NCBI RefSeq assembly: GCF_004354085.1
Contig: NZ_SMSE01000004.1
Coordinates: 62,001-126,000, forward strand
Source: Seongchinamella unica
GTDB lineage: Bacteria > Pseudomonadota > Gammaproteobacteria > Pseudomonadales > Halieaceae
Length of the DNA: 64,000 nucleotides
Direction: 5' to 3'
Shown: piece after piece, positions 25,082 to 33,087 of the stretch
Numbering within the stretch: position 1 is the first letter of the stretch
Layout of the letters: every line of letters starts with the position of its first letter
The notes under the pieces: model-generated
Database searches by the model: none
What the model was told of the DNA's origin: nothing
What the model saw: the letters and a program-made list of their open reading frames with translations, nothing else
Program-made: the position numbers and the translations under genes

Positions 25082-25098
25082 TACTCCTTTCTGGAGTA
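25082..25098. promoter_or_regulatory. PadR operator candidate 1
   Basis: TACTCC-TTTCT-GGAGTA is a perfect 6-bp inverted repeat with a 5-bp spacer. It lies 12 bp upstream of the PadR start, so it would cover that gene's ribosome site and promoter. A near-identical site lies 40 bp away. Confidence 0.6.
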
Positions 25099-25121
25099 CT
25101 ATGCCGAAGTCTCACAACTAA

Positions 25122-25138
25122 TACTCCTATTAGGCGTA
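25122..25138. promoter_or_regulatory. PadR operator candidate 2
   Basis: TACTCC-TATTA-GGCGTA repeats the first operator with one mismatch and the same 5-bp spacer. Its centre is exactly 40 bp from the first, about four helical turns. It abuts the TATAAT hexamer of the receptor promoter. Confidence 0.6.
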
Positions 25139-25144
25139 TATAAT
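25139..25144 (+). promoter_or_regulatory. TATAAT -10 box of the TonB receptor gene
   Basis: A perfect TATAAT lies 16 bp before the receptor ATG, giving a very short leader that includes the AGGA ribosome site. The -35 region is weak, and operator 2 sits between the boxes. Confidence 0.45.
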
Positions 25145-25159
25145 TACCAGGAACCGGAT

Positions 25160-27391
25160 ATGCACTATTCACGAACCGCACTTGCCCTGACACTGGCCGG
25201 CCTGACTGCCACCGCGAACGCCCAACTGGAAGAAGTCGTGGTAACGGCCCAGAAGGTTGAATCCTCGCTACAGGATACGCCCATCGCGATTACCGCCTTT
25301 ACCAGCGACACGCTGGAAGCACTTGGGGCGGTCAATGCCACGGACATCGGCGACTTCTCGCCCAACGTGAGCATCGTCAAAACCTTTGGCAGCGCCGGCA
25401 ATATCCGGACCAATATTCGCGGTGTCAGCACGGGAGACCCATCGCTTGCGGTCGATCCCAAGGTGGGCCTGTACGTCGATGGCGCCTATATCGCCCGCAA
25501 TGCCGGTGCAGTATTCGATATCGTCGACCTCGAGCGCATTGAAATCCTGCGCGGTCCGCAGGGCACCCTCTGGGGTAAAAACACCACCGGTGGCGCTATC
25601 AATATCATTACCAAAAAGCCCACAGGCGAATTTGGCTTCAAGCAGGCTTTAACCTTTGGCAATTTCGGCGAGTTCCGCTCCCTTACCTCCGTCGATACGA
25701 ATGAATACGCGGGCTTGAGCGCCAAGCTGTCCTACTACCTGAACGACAACGATGGCTGGGCGAAGAACAGCAACCCTGAGGGCGAATCCGACCTCGGCAG
25801 CATCGACACAGACGCTTTCCGCATTGCCCTGCGCTGGGATATCAACGAGCAGTTTTCTGTCGACTACGCCTACGATTACAATGAATTTGACGCCGTGCCC
25901 ATCCCGCTGCAGATCACCCACCTGGGCCCCGGTGCGACTGACCCCGGAATCCTCGGCGCGTTCAATTTGCCCGACAGCACGTTCTACCCCGGCTATAACC
26001 CACTGAACGAGATGCTCTCTGTTCTCGAACCGGACGACAGGGTGGAAAGGTTCAACCTTGACGGCAACACGGTGGAGCACACTGAAATCAGCGGGCACAA
26101 CCTGACCCTGGTCTGGGAAGGTGATGCGATAACGATCAAATCGATCACAGCCTACCGCGACTACGAGTCCGAATTGCCGGGTAACGACCTTGACGGCGGT
26201 TCCTGGACCTTTAACGGCGAATCCATTCCGATGTTCCATGCCGAGAACGAAAAGGAGCAGGACCAGTTCTCCCAGGAGTTCCAATTTATCGGCAGCGCCC
26301 TGGATGCGCGCCTGGACTATGTGGCGGGCCTGTTCTACTTCGAGGAAGAAGGCCAGGAGCTCAATCCATGGGATGCCATGTTCTACCTCAACGACCCGAG
26401 CCGGCCAGTGTTGCTGCGGGGACTTGGGGCCGCCGCCGGTTCCTGGTACGCGATAGACAACGAGTCCATCGCCGCCTACGGCCAACTGAAGTACTACTTC
26501 AACGACAGTTGGGATATCACCCTGGGCCTGCGCTACACCGAGGACGAAAAGAAAATCACCCTGCTGGATGAGGACCCACGCATCGATGGTCCCCACACAG
26601 CCTCAGACGACTGGAACAAATTCACCACCGACCTGGTGGTTGGCTGGCAGTACAGCGATGACATCCGTTTCTACGGCAAGCGCGCCGAAGGCTATAATGC
26701 CGGTGTGTTCAGCCTGGGCGCCCTCAATCACCTGGACTACACCGACTTTGAAGTATTTGATACGCCGGCCGATCCGGAGGAAATCACCTCCTGGGAAGTC
26801 GGCATGAAGTCCGAGTGGCTGGATCGCAGCCTGCGCCTGAACGTGGCAGCCTACTTCAATGACAATGAGAACCTGCAAGTCACAGAGGTGGTCAACGGTG
26901 TGCGCACCGTCCGCAACTCCGGCGAGAACGAAAGCTACGGCCTTGAAGTTGACTTCGTCAGCCTGATCGGTGCCGGCTTTACCCTCGAGGGCGCCTATGG
27001 TTATCGCAAAACCGACTTCGACGAGGGCGATGACTTCGGCCGTTCCGACGGCAAACACAGCGGCCGACTGAGCGTGGCCTGGGGCACCGACACCGGCCTT
27101 GGCTACGTCGATGCCCGCATCGACACCACCTACACCGACGCCCAGAACTTCTCCTCCAGCCCCTATGGCAATTCCGAAGACCGGACCCTGATCGGTGCCC
27201 GGGTAGGACTGTCGGAGATCCAGCTGGGCGACTACGGCCAATTACGCGCAGCCATCTGGGGTCGCAACCTGACCGACGAGGAGTACAAGGAATACGGCCA
27301 GGACCTGGGTTCCAACCAGGGACTTGGTTATGCCGGCAACTCCTTCGGTACCCCGCGCACCTACGGGATCGACATTACCTACGAGTACTGA
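25160..27391 (+). CDS. TonB-dependent outer-membrane receptor
   Basis: This 743-residue receptor has a signal peptide (cleaved after TANA at about residue 21), a TonB-box-like EEVVVTAQK immediately after, and a plug domain. The plug shows LRGPQGTLWGKNTTGGAINI and IVDLERIEI. A 22-strand barrel ends RTYGIDITYEY. The type resembles receptors of marine gammaproteobacteria and sphingomonads for non-siderophore substrates. The acylase gene starts 11 bp downstream, and the divergent PadR regulator shares its promoter region. The substrate is therefore probably an amide or other acylated compound that the acylase then cleaves in the periplasm. AGGA lies 7 bp before the ATG. Confidence 0.92.
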   Translation: MHYSRTALALTLAGLTATANAQLEEVVVTAQKVESSLQDTPIAITAFTSDTLEALGAVNATDIGDFSPNVSIVKTFGSAGNIRTNIRGVSTGDPSLAVDPKVGLYVDGAYIARNAGAVFDIVDLERIEILRGPQGTLWGKNTTGGAINIITKKPTGEFGFKQALTFGNFGEFRSLTSVDTNEYAGLSAKLSYYLNDNDGWAKNSNPEGESDLGSIDTDAFRIALRWDINEQFSVDYAYDYNEFDAVPIPLQITHLGPGATDPGILGAFNLPDSTFYPGYNPLNEMLSVLEPDDRVERFNLDGNTVEHTEISGHNLTLVWEGDAITIKSITAYRDYESELPGNDLDGGSWTFNGESIPMFHAENEKEQDQFSQEFQFIGSALDARLDYVAGLFYFEEEGQELNPWDAMFYLNDPSRPVLLRGLGAAAGSWYAIDNESIAAYGQLKYYFNDSWDITLGLRYTEDEKKITLLDEDPRIDGPHTASDDWNKFTTDLVVGWQYSDDIRFYGKRAEGYNAGVFSLGALNHLDYTDFEVFDTPADPEEITSWEVGMKSEWLDRSLRLNVAAYFNDNENLQVTEVVNGVRTVRNSGENESYGLEVDFVSLIGAGFTLEGAYGYRKTDFDEGDDFGRSDGKHSGRLSVAWGTDTGLGYVDARIDTTYTDAQNFSSSPYGNSEDRTLIGARVGLSEIQLGDYGQLRAAIWGRNLTDEEYKEYGQDLGSNQGLGYAGNSFGTPRTYGIDITYEY

Positions 27392-27402
27392 GCAGAGGCT
27401 CG

Positions 27403-29781
27403 ATGAAAAAATTCCTGCTGATATTGCTGGTCCTGGCTGCAGCGACCTACTGGTTCCTGCCGCGACTGGATGCGCCCCAGCGAGAGGGCAGGATTGATGT
27501 TGCATCACTGGCAGCCCCGGTCAGGGTGCTGCGTGGCAGCGATGGCATACCGTATCTCTATGCCGAATCCCTGGCGGACGCCCTCACCGCCCAGGGCTTC
27601 CTCCACGCCCAGGACCGGCTGTTCCAGCTTGAACTGCACCGCCATCTGGCCCACGGCCGGCTGGCGGAATTCATTGGTGAAAAAGGCCTGCGCAATGACC
27701 GTATTGTGCGCCTGGTCAACATTCCCGGATTTACCCGGCAGTACCTGCAGCGCATCAGTGAACAAGAGCGTGAATACCTGCAGCGCTATGTCGACGGCAT
27801 CAACAGCTATGTCGACAGCCGCCAGCAGGAATTTCCGCTGATGCTGGGGATCATGGGCCATCAGGTAAAACCCTGGACGGCCGAAGACGTCCTGGCCATT
27901 ATCCAGTTTCGCATCTGGAGCAGCAGTGTGAACTGGCGCCAGGAATTGCTGACCCTGAAACTGCATGACGAGCTGGGCGCAGACCGCGCTGCACAACTCG
28001 CTCCGATCACCGTCAATCCAGATGATCCGCGCACCCTGCCGGATACGGTAGCCACCGAGGCCCAGGCGGCGCTCGACCTCAAACTGGATCTGCACTACGA
28101 CGACAGCCTGTTCAGTGAGTTCGAACCCCGCTACGCCATTGGCAGTGACGGTTGGGCGACCAGCCCGGAGAAATCCGCGGGCGATGCGCCTGTGCTCTCC
28201 GGTGATCCTCACCTCGACGCCCGCAACCTGCCCGGTTTCTGGTATCCCATGGGTGCGGTTACGCCCGAACTGCGCGTGGTGGGTGGTTCCACGCCAGGCA
28301 ACCCGGGCTGGGGCATCGGGCGTAACGAGCACATTGCCTGGACCGGCACCAACGGCTATGCCGATGTGGTTGACCTCTACCTGGAACTTGTGGATCCAGA
28401 CAATCCAGCCAACTACCTGGAGGGAGAGACCTCCATTCCCTTTACCGTGCGTGAGGAAGTACTGCGTATCAGGGATGGAGACGCGGAAGACGGTTATCGC
28501 ACCCAGACGATGACCATCAGGGAAACCAGCCGCGGTCCGGTCATATCCGACCATGGTATGAGTATGGCCGAAGGACGGGTACTGTCGCTGCGCTGGTCAG
28601 TGCCACTGTATGCCGGAGCCGATAGCGGCAACCGGGAGCTGTTGCTGGCAACGTCAGTTGACGACGCCATCATAGCCATCAGCAAGATGGCCACACCGCT
28701 GAACCACGTGGTAGCGGATGTGCAGGGCAACATCGCCATGGTCCCTTCAGGTCTGGTACCGCAAAGGTCACGCGGCGATGGCCTGCTGCCGCTGCAGGTG
28801 ACCGGCGAGGACAACTGGGTCAGGCGCATCCCCCACGCCGAAATGCCGCTCCAGCGAAATCCACAGCGCCAGTGGGTAGGTTCCACCAATCACCGCGTCA
28901 CCCCGGCGGATTATCCCTATCCGTACTCCACCCATTTTTCACCGCGCTGGCGCTACCTCAGGCTGCAACAGTTGATGCAAAGCCCGACACTGACTGCCCA
29001 TGATCACTGGGCGGCCAACCAGGATGTATTTAACACCCTGGCCCAACGTTTGCGCCCCTGGCTGGTACAACTGTTCCGTGAAGATCCTGCGCTGACGCCA
29101 GTCGCCGAGGTGCTTGCTGACTGGAAACTTGAAGACAGCATCGACCAGCCTGGCCCGCTGATCTTCCAGTCAGTGTTTCGCCACCTGGCAACCGAAATGT
29201 TTGCCGATGATATGAGTGAAGAGCTGCTGACCGACTACCTGGACCAGCAGTACTACTGGGGAGAGCGTTTCCTGTTCCTGCTGGAAACCGACGACAGTCG
29301 CTGGGTGGACGACAGCCGCACTCCACAAGTCGAATCCAGCGACGAACTAATCCTGCGGGCGGGACGCCTGGCGCTTGCCGAGCTGAGTGACGCCTGGGGT
29401 CCGGACCCCACCGCCTGGCGCTGGGGCGACGAACACACCATCACCTTCTTTCATCCTTTCATACCGGGTGAACGGGCGGCTCGCTGGCTGGGTGGCGGAG
29501 TCAGGCCGATGGACGGATCATCGGAAACCCTCAATCGCGGAATGTACCGGTTCAGTGATCCCTACAAGTCGCGGATCGTCGACTCGATACGCATGATCGT
29601 GGACCTTTCGGACAGCGACAAGGTACTCGCCCATTTTCCCGGCGGCGTCAGCGAGCGCTGGTTCGACAAGTGGAACGCCAACTTTGTCGACGCCTGGCTA
29701 AACCGGGAAAAACGCTACTGGTGGTTCAGCGACCAGGCGATTGAGGAAAACACCGACACCGAATTGCTGCTGGCACCCTAG
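27403..29781 (+). CDS. Penicillin-acylase-family Ntn hydrolase
   Basis: This 792-residue exported or anchored hydrolase (hydrophobic N-terminus MKKFLLILLVLAAATYWFLP) is of the penicillin G acylase / AHL acylase family. A precursor with alpha, linker and beta parts should self-cleave before the nucleophile Ser248 in YAIGSDGWATSP. The usual next residue Asn is Asp here. Other family stretches are DGIPYLYAESLADALTAQGF, LSGDPHLDARNLPGFWYPMG and VGSTNHRV. It removes an acyl group from an amide such as an N-acyl amino acid, homoserine lactone or antibiotic. It forms a two-gene unit with the TonB receptor, under the PadR operators. Confidence 0.9.
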   Translation: MKKFLLILLVLAAATYWFLPRLDAPQREGRIDVASLAAPVRVLRGSDGIPYLYAESLADALTAQGFLHAQDRLFQLELHRHLAHGRLAEFIGEKGLRNDRIVRLVNIPGFTRQYLQRISEQEREYLQRYVDGINSYVDSRQQEFPLMLGIMGHQVKPWTAEDVLAIIQFRIWSSSVNWRQELLTLKLHDELGADRAAQLAPITVNPDDPRTLPDTVATEAQAALDLKLDLHYDDSLFSEFEPRYAIGSDGWATSPEKSAGDAPVLSGDPHLDARNLPGFWYPMGAVTPELRVVGGSTPGNPGWGIGRNEHIAWTGTNGYADVVDLYLELVDPDNPANYLEGETSIPFTVREEVLRIRDGDAEDGYRTQTMTIRETSRGPVISDHGMSMAEGRVLSLRWSVPLYAGADSGNRELLLATSVDDAIIAISKMATPLNHVVADVQGNIAMVPSGLVPQRSRGDGLLPLQVTGEDNWVRRIPHAEMPLQRNPQRQWVGSTNHRVTPADYPYPYSTHFSPRWRYLRLQQLMQSPTLTAHDHWAANQDVFNTLAQRLRPWLVQLFREDPALTPVAEVLADWKLEDSIDQPGPLIFQSVFRHLATEMFADDMSEELLTDYLDQQYYWGERFLFLLETDDSRWVDDSRTPQVESSDELILRAGRLALAELSDAWGPDPTAWRWGDEHTITFFHPFIPGERAARWLGGGVRPMDGSSETLNRGMYRFSDPYKSRIVDSIRMIVDLSDSDKVLAHFPGGVSERWFDKWNANFVDAWLNREKRYWWFSDQAIEENTDTELLLAP

Positions 29782-29789
29782 CGCCGTAG

Positions 29790-29889
29790 ACTTGGGGTTA
29801 GATTTGGGGTCAGAGTAAAAACTCGCCTCGCTCCGTCTTGAGCACCGGTGGGCGATGCCCGAGGGAGTTTTTACTCTGACCCCAAATCT
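29790..29889. repeat. REP-type inverted repeat, copy G, with partial left tip
   Basis: The main element spans 29800-29889, with a unique GC-rich centre that itself contains a short hairpin-prone stretch. A degenerate left tip (CTTGGGGTTA) precedes it at 29791-29800. It sits between two convergent genes and ends 9 bp before the stop codon of the NYN gene. Confidence 0.9.
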
Positions 29890-29898
29890 ACAACACTA

Positions 29899-30627
29899 TC
29901 AGGCCTTTGGGTCGCGAACGTACATGGCGGTGCCATTGCGCATTTCTATCTTGAAGAGTTCTGACGCCTTGATCAGGTCACTGATACGCCGGTAGCCATA
30001 GTTGATCGACGAGAACGAACTGTTGTTATTGGCAATATAGCTGGCCACCTGGCCCATGTTGGCCCAGCCGTCATCATCGGCGGTCTGGTCAACCGCGGTT
30101 CGCAGAAGCCTGACCAGTGCACTGTCCTGCCGCAGTTTGGACTTGCTCTTGCGCGGCGGCGCCGAACCGCTGTCAGATTCGTTGTCGCCATGACTTGCCA
30201 GGTTTTCTATGTAGATAAATGGCGAACAGGAGTCGACGAAAGGCTTGGGAGTCTTTTTCTGGCCAAAGCCATACACGGGAAACCCACTTTCGAGAATGCG
30301 CAGTACCAGCGGGGTGAAGTCGCTGTCACTGGTCATCAGTGCAAAGGCATCGACATTACCGCTATAGAGCAGGTCCATGGCGTCAATAATCATGGCTGAG
30401 TCGGTTGCGTTCTTGCCTTTGGTGTAGGCAAACTGCTGCATCGGCCTGATGGCATGGGGATGCAGCTTTTCTGCCCATCCCGAGAGACCGGGGTTATTCC
30501 AGTCACCATGGGCGTGACGCACATTGACAGTGCCGTGCTTGGCCAGTTCCTCCAACACCCCTTCAATCGCGTTGTGAGTGACGTTGTCGCAGTCTATCAA
30601 TAGCGCGATCCGTTTGGTTTCCTGCAT
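29899..30627 (-). CDS. NYN-domain protein with C-terminal LOTUS/OST-HTH-like domain
   Basis: This 242-residue cytoplasmic protein has an N-terminal NYN (PIN-like) nuclease domain: IALLIDCDN at residues 6-14, TDSAMIIDAMDLLYSG and FALMTSDSDFTPLVLRI supply the acidic metal site. A linker rich in Ser/Lys/Arg follows. The winged LOTUS/OST-HTH-like domain covers about 165-240 (GWANMGQVASYIANNNSSFS, YRRISDLIKAS). Such proteins are thought to cut or bind RNA. The start is at 30627 with GGAG upstream; a longer frame would start inside repeat copy H and is rejected. Repeats lie on both sides of the gene. Confidence 0.88.
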   Translation of the reverse strand: MQETKRIALLIDCDNVTHNAIEGVLEELAKHGTVNVRHAHGDWNNPGLSGWAEKLHPHAIRPMQQFAYTKGKNATDSAMIIDAMDLLYSGNVDAFALMTSDSDFTPLVLRILESGFPVYGFGQKKTPKPFVDSCSPFIYIENLASHGDNESDSGSAPPRKSKSKLRQDSALVRLLRTAVDQTADDDGWANMGQVASYIANNNSSFSSINYGYRRISDLIKASELFKIEMRNGTAMYVRDPKA

Positions 30628-30656
30628 GCCCTGCTCCCGTATAAATCCTGGTCGAC

Positions 30657-30740
30657 ATTTGGGGTCAGAGTAAAAACTCCGAAGACCCACTGCAGTCTAC
30701 ATCAAACCAGATATCAGGAGTTTTTACTCTGACCCCAAAT
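30657..30740. repeat. REP-type inverted repeat, copy H
   Basis: The arms ATTTGGGGTCAGAGTAAAAA (30657 on) and its complement ending at 30740 flank a 40-bp AT-richer unique centre. It lies 30 bp upstream of the NYN start and 16 bp beyond the stop codon of the beta-barrel protein gene. Confidence 0.9.
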
Positions 30741-30755
30741 TTGCCTGATTTTCGG

Positions 30756-31670
30756 CTAAAACCGACTGCGGAATGAAAAGCCGATCAAAGGCGCTGTTTC
30801 ATAGTCGCTGCTGGCGATCTCCCTGCCCCGCCCTGTTTCCAGATTCAGTTCACCATTGAGCTCGGCGCCGACAAAGAGACTGGCTCGGGTCATCGACCAG
30901 GGCGAGTAGTCCAGCGACAGCAACAGCGGCGCACTGCGGTCCTCGCCGATGGCAGCGCCGCTCTCGCCTTCATCCAGGGCAAAGCGAATCTTTTCATAGC
31001 GGGCCAGCGCCGACAGGTTCCAGCGCTTGTTCAGCTGGTAGGCAAGAGTAAATCCTGGCCCCTGGGATGCGGCCAACCCCCGCCCCGTCTGCAGTGACAG
31101 GCGCTCGGTGATCCTCCAATCCACCACGACAATGGGAAAGGCATTACTGCCCCCACCCAATTCACTGTACCAGCCAAACCCGGGGCCGATGGTGAGGGTA
31201 TCGGAAAAACGCCATCCCATCCCTGCGATCAGGCCCTCGGTCCGGCCATCGCGGAGGCTGGCTCCAGCCTCGGCGTAGCTGCGGATACTGGGAATGGCGA
31301 TAAAGTCAGCCCGCTCGCCGATGTTGAACCTCACGGGCAGCGATATCCGGTAATCCTCAATCCGTTTCCAGGGGCGAAGGCCTTCAATGCGCGCCCCGTC
31401 ATCGAACACGTAGTTGGAAGTACCCCATCCCAATGACAACGATGCACTGTTTCGCTGGTCCCAGGCGTATCCTGCGCTGAGCTGCAGGAAACCGCGGTTG
31501 ACGCTGAAACTGCCCTCAGCTTGCTTGAGGTCGGTATCGAATTGATGCAGCGTGCCGCCAGACACACCCCACACCCAGGGCCCCCGGTTGGCTTTGCTGG
31601 ATTCATCGGCTTGCACGCCGCCTCCAGCCAGGGCAAGGGCGCAGCACAAAAAGGATAAAAAGCGGGTCAT
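30756..31670 (-). CDS. Hypothetical outer-membrane beta-barrel protein
   Basis: This 304-residue protein has a signal peptide (MTRFLSFLCCALALAGGGVQ, cleavage after ADA-like VQAD) and a barrel pattern of alternating residues with a terminal Phe (APLIGFSFRSRF). GGAG lies 5 bp before the ATG at 31670. Strands such as RFSDTLTIGPGFGWYSELGG and RWNLSALARYEKIRFAL resemble the DUF6268-type outer-membrane proteins, but I cannot name the family firmly. No enzymatic motif is present. It is a single gene between repeat copies. Confidence 0.75.
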   Translation of the reverse strand: MTRFLSFLCCALALAGGGVQADESSKANRGPWVWGVSGGTLHQFDTDLKQAEGSFSVNRGFLQLSAGYAWDQRNSASLSLGWGTSNYVFDDGARIEGLRPWKRIEDYRISLPVRFNIGERADFIAIPSIRSYAEAGASLRDGRTEGLIAGMGWRFSDTLTIGPGFGWYSELGGGSNAFPIVVVDWRITERLSLQTGRGLAASQGPGFTLAYQLNKRWNLSALARYEKIRFALDEGESGAAIGEDRSAPLLLSLDYSPWSMTRASLFVGAELNGELNLETGRGREIASSDYETAPLIGFSFRSRF

Positions 31671-31798
31671 TGCAGCTCCGTTTGTGACAGTTGTACAGCT
31701 TACGTACAGGTGACTGGAGTGGATTGGTTTTTACCCATGCTTCCTGCAACGCGCCGTTGGCAAAGGCCGGGAGGCTGAGTTCCGGCTGGCTGTAGGCC

Positions 31799-31824
31799 GG
31801 GAGTTTTTACTCTGACCCCAAATA
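31799..31824. repeat. Single right half-element next to the lipocalin stop codon
   Basis: GGGAGTTTTTACTCTGACCC and the bases to 31824 form a complete right arm, but no matching left arm is found in the 130 bp to its left. It directly abuts the stop codon of the lipocalin gene (31825). It is the last copy seen in the window. Confidence 0.85.
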
Positions 31825-32385
31825 TCAGTGTTTGTCCTGGTCGACCCAGATCAGCTGATCGGCATCGAAGCCCAGGGCGCTGATCCGTTGCAGGAAATTT
31901 CTCTTGATGTCGTCGCCAACCCGCGGCGTTCTCGCCAGCAACCAGAGGTAGTCCCGGTTATACCCGGTGACATAGGCATAGCTACCATCATCAGCGAGTT
32001 CAAAAATCACGTAAGAGGCGTAGATGGGCTGGAAAAATGACACTTCGAGGTGGCCGACATCGGGTTCACCGGCGTAGCGGGCGACGGCACTGGCCTCTCG
32101 CCATTGCCCCTCGGCGTCATCAAAACCGCGATTGCGCACGTTTACCGTTCCGTCGTCCCGCAGGGCGTAGTCGGCGGTGACATTGGACTGACCCCGCTCA
32201 AAAGAATGGTCCAGCCTGGCAATCTCATACCATCGCCCCATATACGAGGACGCGTCAAACCCGGTGACCGGCTCAATCCCCTCGGGCAGGCCGGTGCAGC
32301 CGCTGACCAGCTGCAGCACGACGAGCATCGCCGCGAGCAGGCCAGGCCGGGCGGCGCTCTTTCTGTATTTACGGTTGCTATTCAT
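31825..32385 (-). CDS. blc: Outer-membrane lipoprotein lipocalin Blc
   Basis: This 186-residue bacterial lipocalin has a lipoprotein signal with lipobox LVSGC (Cys30) and the lipocalin GxW motif in SYMGRWYEIARLDHSFERG. The second and third conserved regions are VTADYALRDDGTVNVRNRGF and YAYVTGYNRDYLWLLART. Blc binds lysophospholipids or fatty acids and helps maintain the outer membrane under stress. The ATG at 32385 follows GGGGGGAATT. The repeat half-element touches its stop codon. Confidence 0.93.
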   Translation of the reverse strand: MNSNRKYRKSAARPGLLAAMLVVLQLVSGCTGLPEGIEPVTGFDASSYMGRWYEIARLDHSFERGQSNVTADYALRDDGTVNVRNRGFDDAEGQWREASAVARYAGEPDVGHLEVSFFQPIYASYVIFELADDGSYAYVTGYNRDYLWLLARTPRVGDDIKRNFLQRISALGFDADQLIWVDQDKH

Positions 32386-32440
32386 AATTCCCCCCTATTG
32401 CACGACTATTGACTACCGGGGCGCTGATGAGCCCCGCGAT

Positions 32441-33022
32441 TCAGCACTCGATTTCGGGCCCGCAATTATCCTGCAGTGGTTTGATCAGGCTGATTGCCCC
32501 CCGCACGTCTCCCAGCGCATACCCACGGGCCAGGTCGTCGGGGTAGTACTGTTCCAGGGCATCGATCACTGCCGGGGACAGGTCCTCGCCATGGCAGGCC
32601 AGGCAGAGCGCCTCGGTTATCTGAGCGCGCAGGTAACGGTAGCGCGCCGGTTGCAGTTCGTCTCGGTACAATTCGCCTTCCGCTTCAGCGGCGGCCTGCC
32701 GCCGGTCAAATTCCTCCAACACCTGCCGTTCCCAGGGGTCTGGCACCGCGCGAGAGGCGTTGCGCTGGCGCAGACTGACCCGCCTGATCTGCCAGCCGGA
32801 CCTCGCACTGAGGCCATCGGCGATACCGGGGGCAACCGCGGCACAGACTTCGATCGCCCTCACCGGACCGCCCTCGGTCATCGCCTGTTTGAGCTGCGGT
32901 TTCAACTGGCCAACAAACTCACTGGCCAGGGCGCTGGCCTCGTTCCGCAACAGTGTCCGCTGGTCAGCAAGCGCCACACCCGCCAACAACAACTGGATGA
33001 TCAAAATCAGGAACAACCTCAC
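32441..33022 (-). CDS. DUF3365/Tll0287-like periplasmic heme protein
   Basis: This 193-residue exported protein has a signal peptide of about 19 residues, then the Tll0287-like (DUF3365) domain with a single c-type heme motif CLACH at residues 140-144. Conserved stretches are AIEVCAAVAPGIAD, GWQIRRVSLRQRNASRA and DDLARGYALGDVRGAISLIK. It ends with a short tail with two Cys (CGPEIEC). The family is a redox or signal-sensing heme domain of unknown partner. The start is GTG at 33022, with GAGGAG 8 bp upstream. The divergent threonine aldolase gene begins 66 bp away. Confidence 0.87.
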   Translation of the reverse strand: MRLFLILIIQLLLAGVALADQRTLLRNEASALASEFVGQLKPQLKQAMTEGGPVRAIEVCAAVAPGIADGLSARSGWQIRRVSLRQRNASRAVPDPWERQVLEEFDRRQAAAEAEGELYRDELQPARYRYLRAQITEALCLACHGEDLSPAVIDALEQYYPDDLARGYALGDVRGAISLIKPLQDNCGPEIEC

Positions 33023-33087
33023 TACAAAGCTCCTCAGAACGCGCTATACAAGGGTAGAATAGCGCACCCCCGACACAAAGACTTGCC

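Noticed and set aside
25071-25193. Longer N-terminus of the PadR gene
   Set aside because: It would run through both operator palindromes and the receptor promoter; the winged helix begins just after the ATG at 25070.
30628-30690. Longer start of the NYN gene inside the repeat
   Set aside because: The added residues come from repeat copy H, and a ribosome site with ATG at 30627 fits the domain start.
6663-31824. Recurrent GGGGTCAGAGTAAAAACTC copies as a CRISPR array
   Set aside because: Copies are inverted pairs kilobases apart, with irregular centres and no cas genes.
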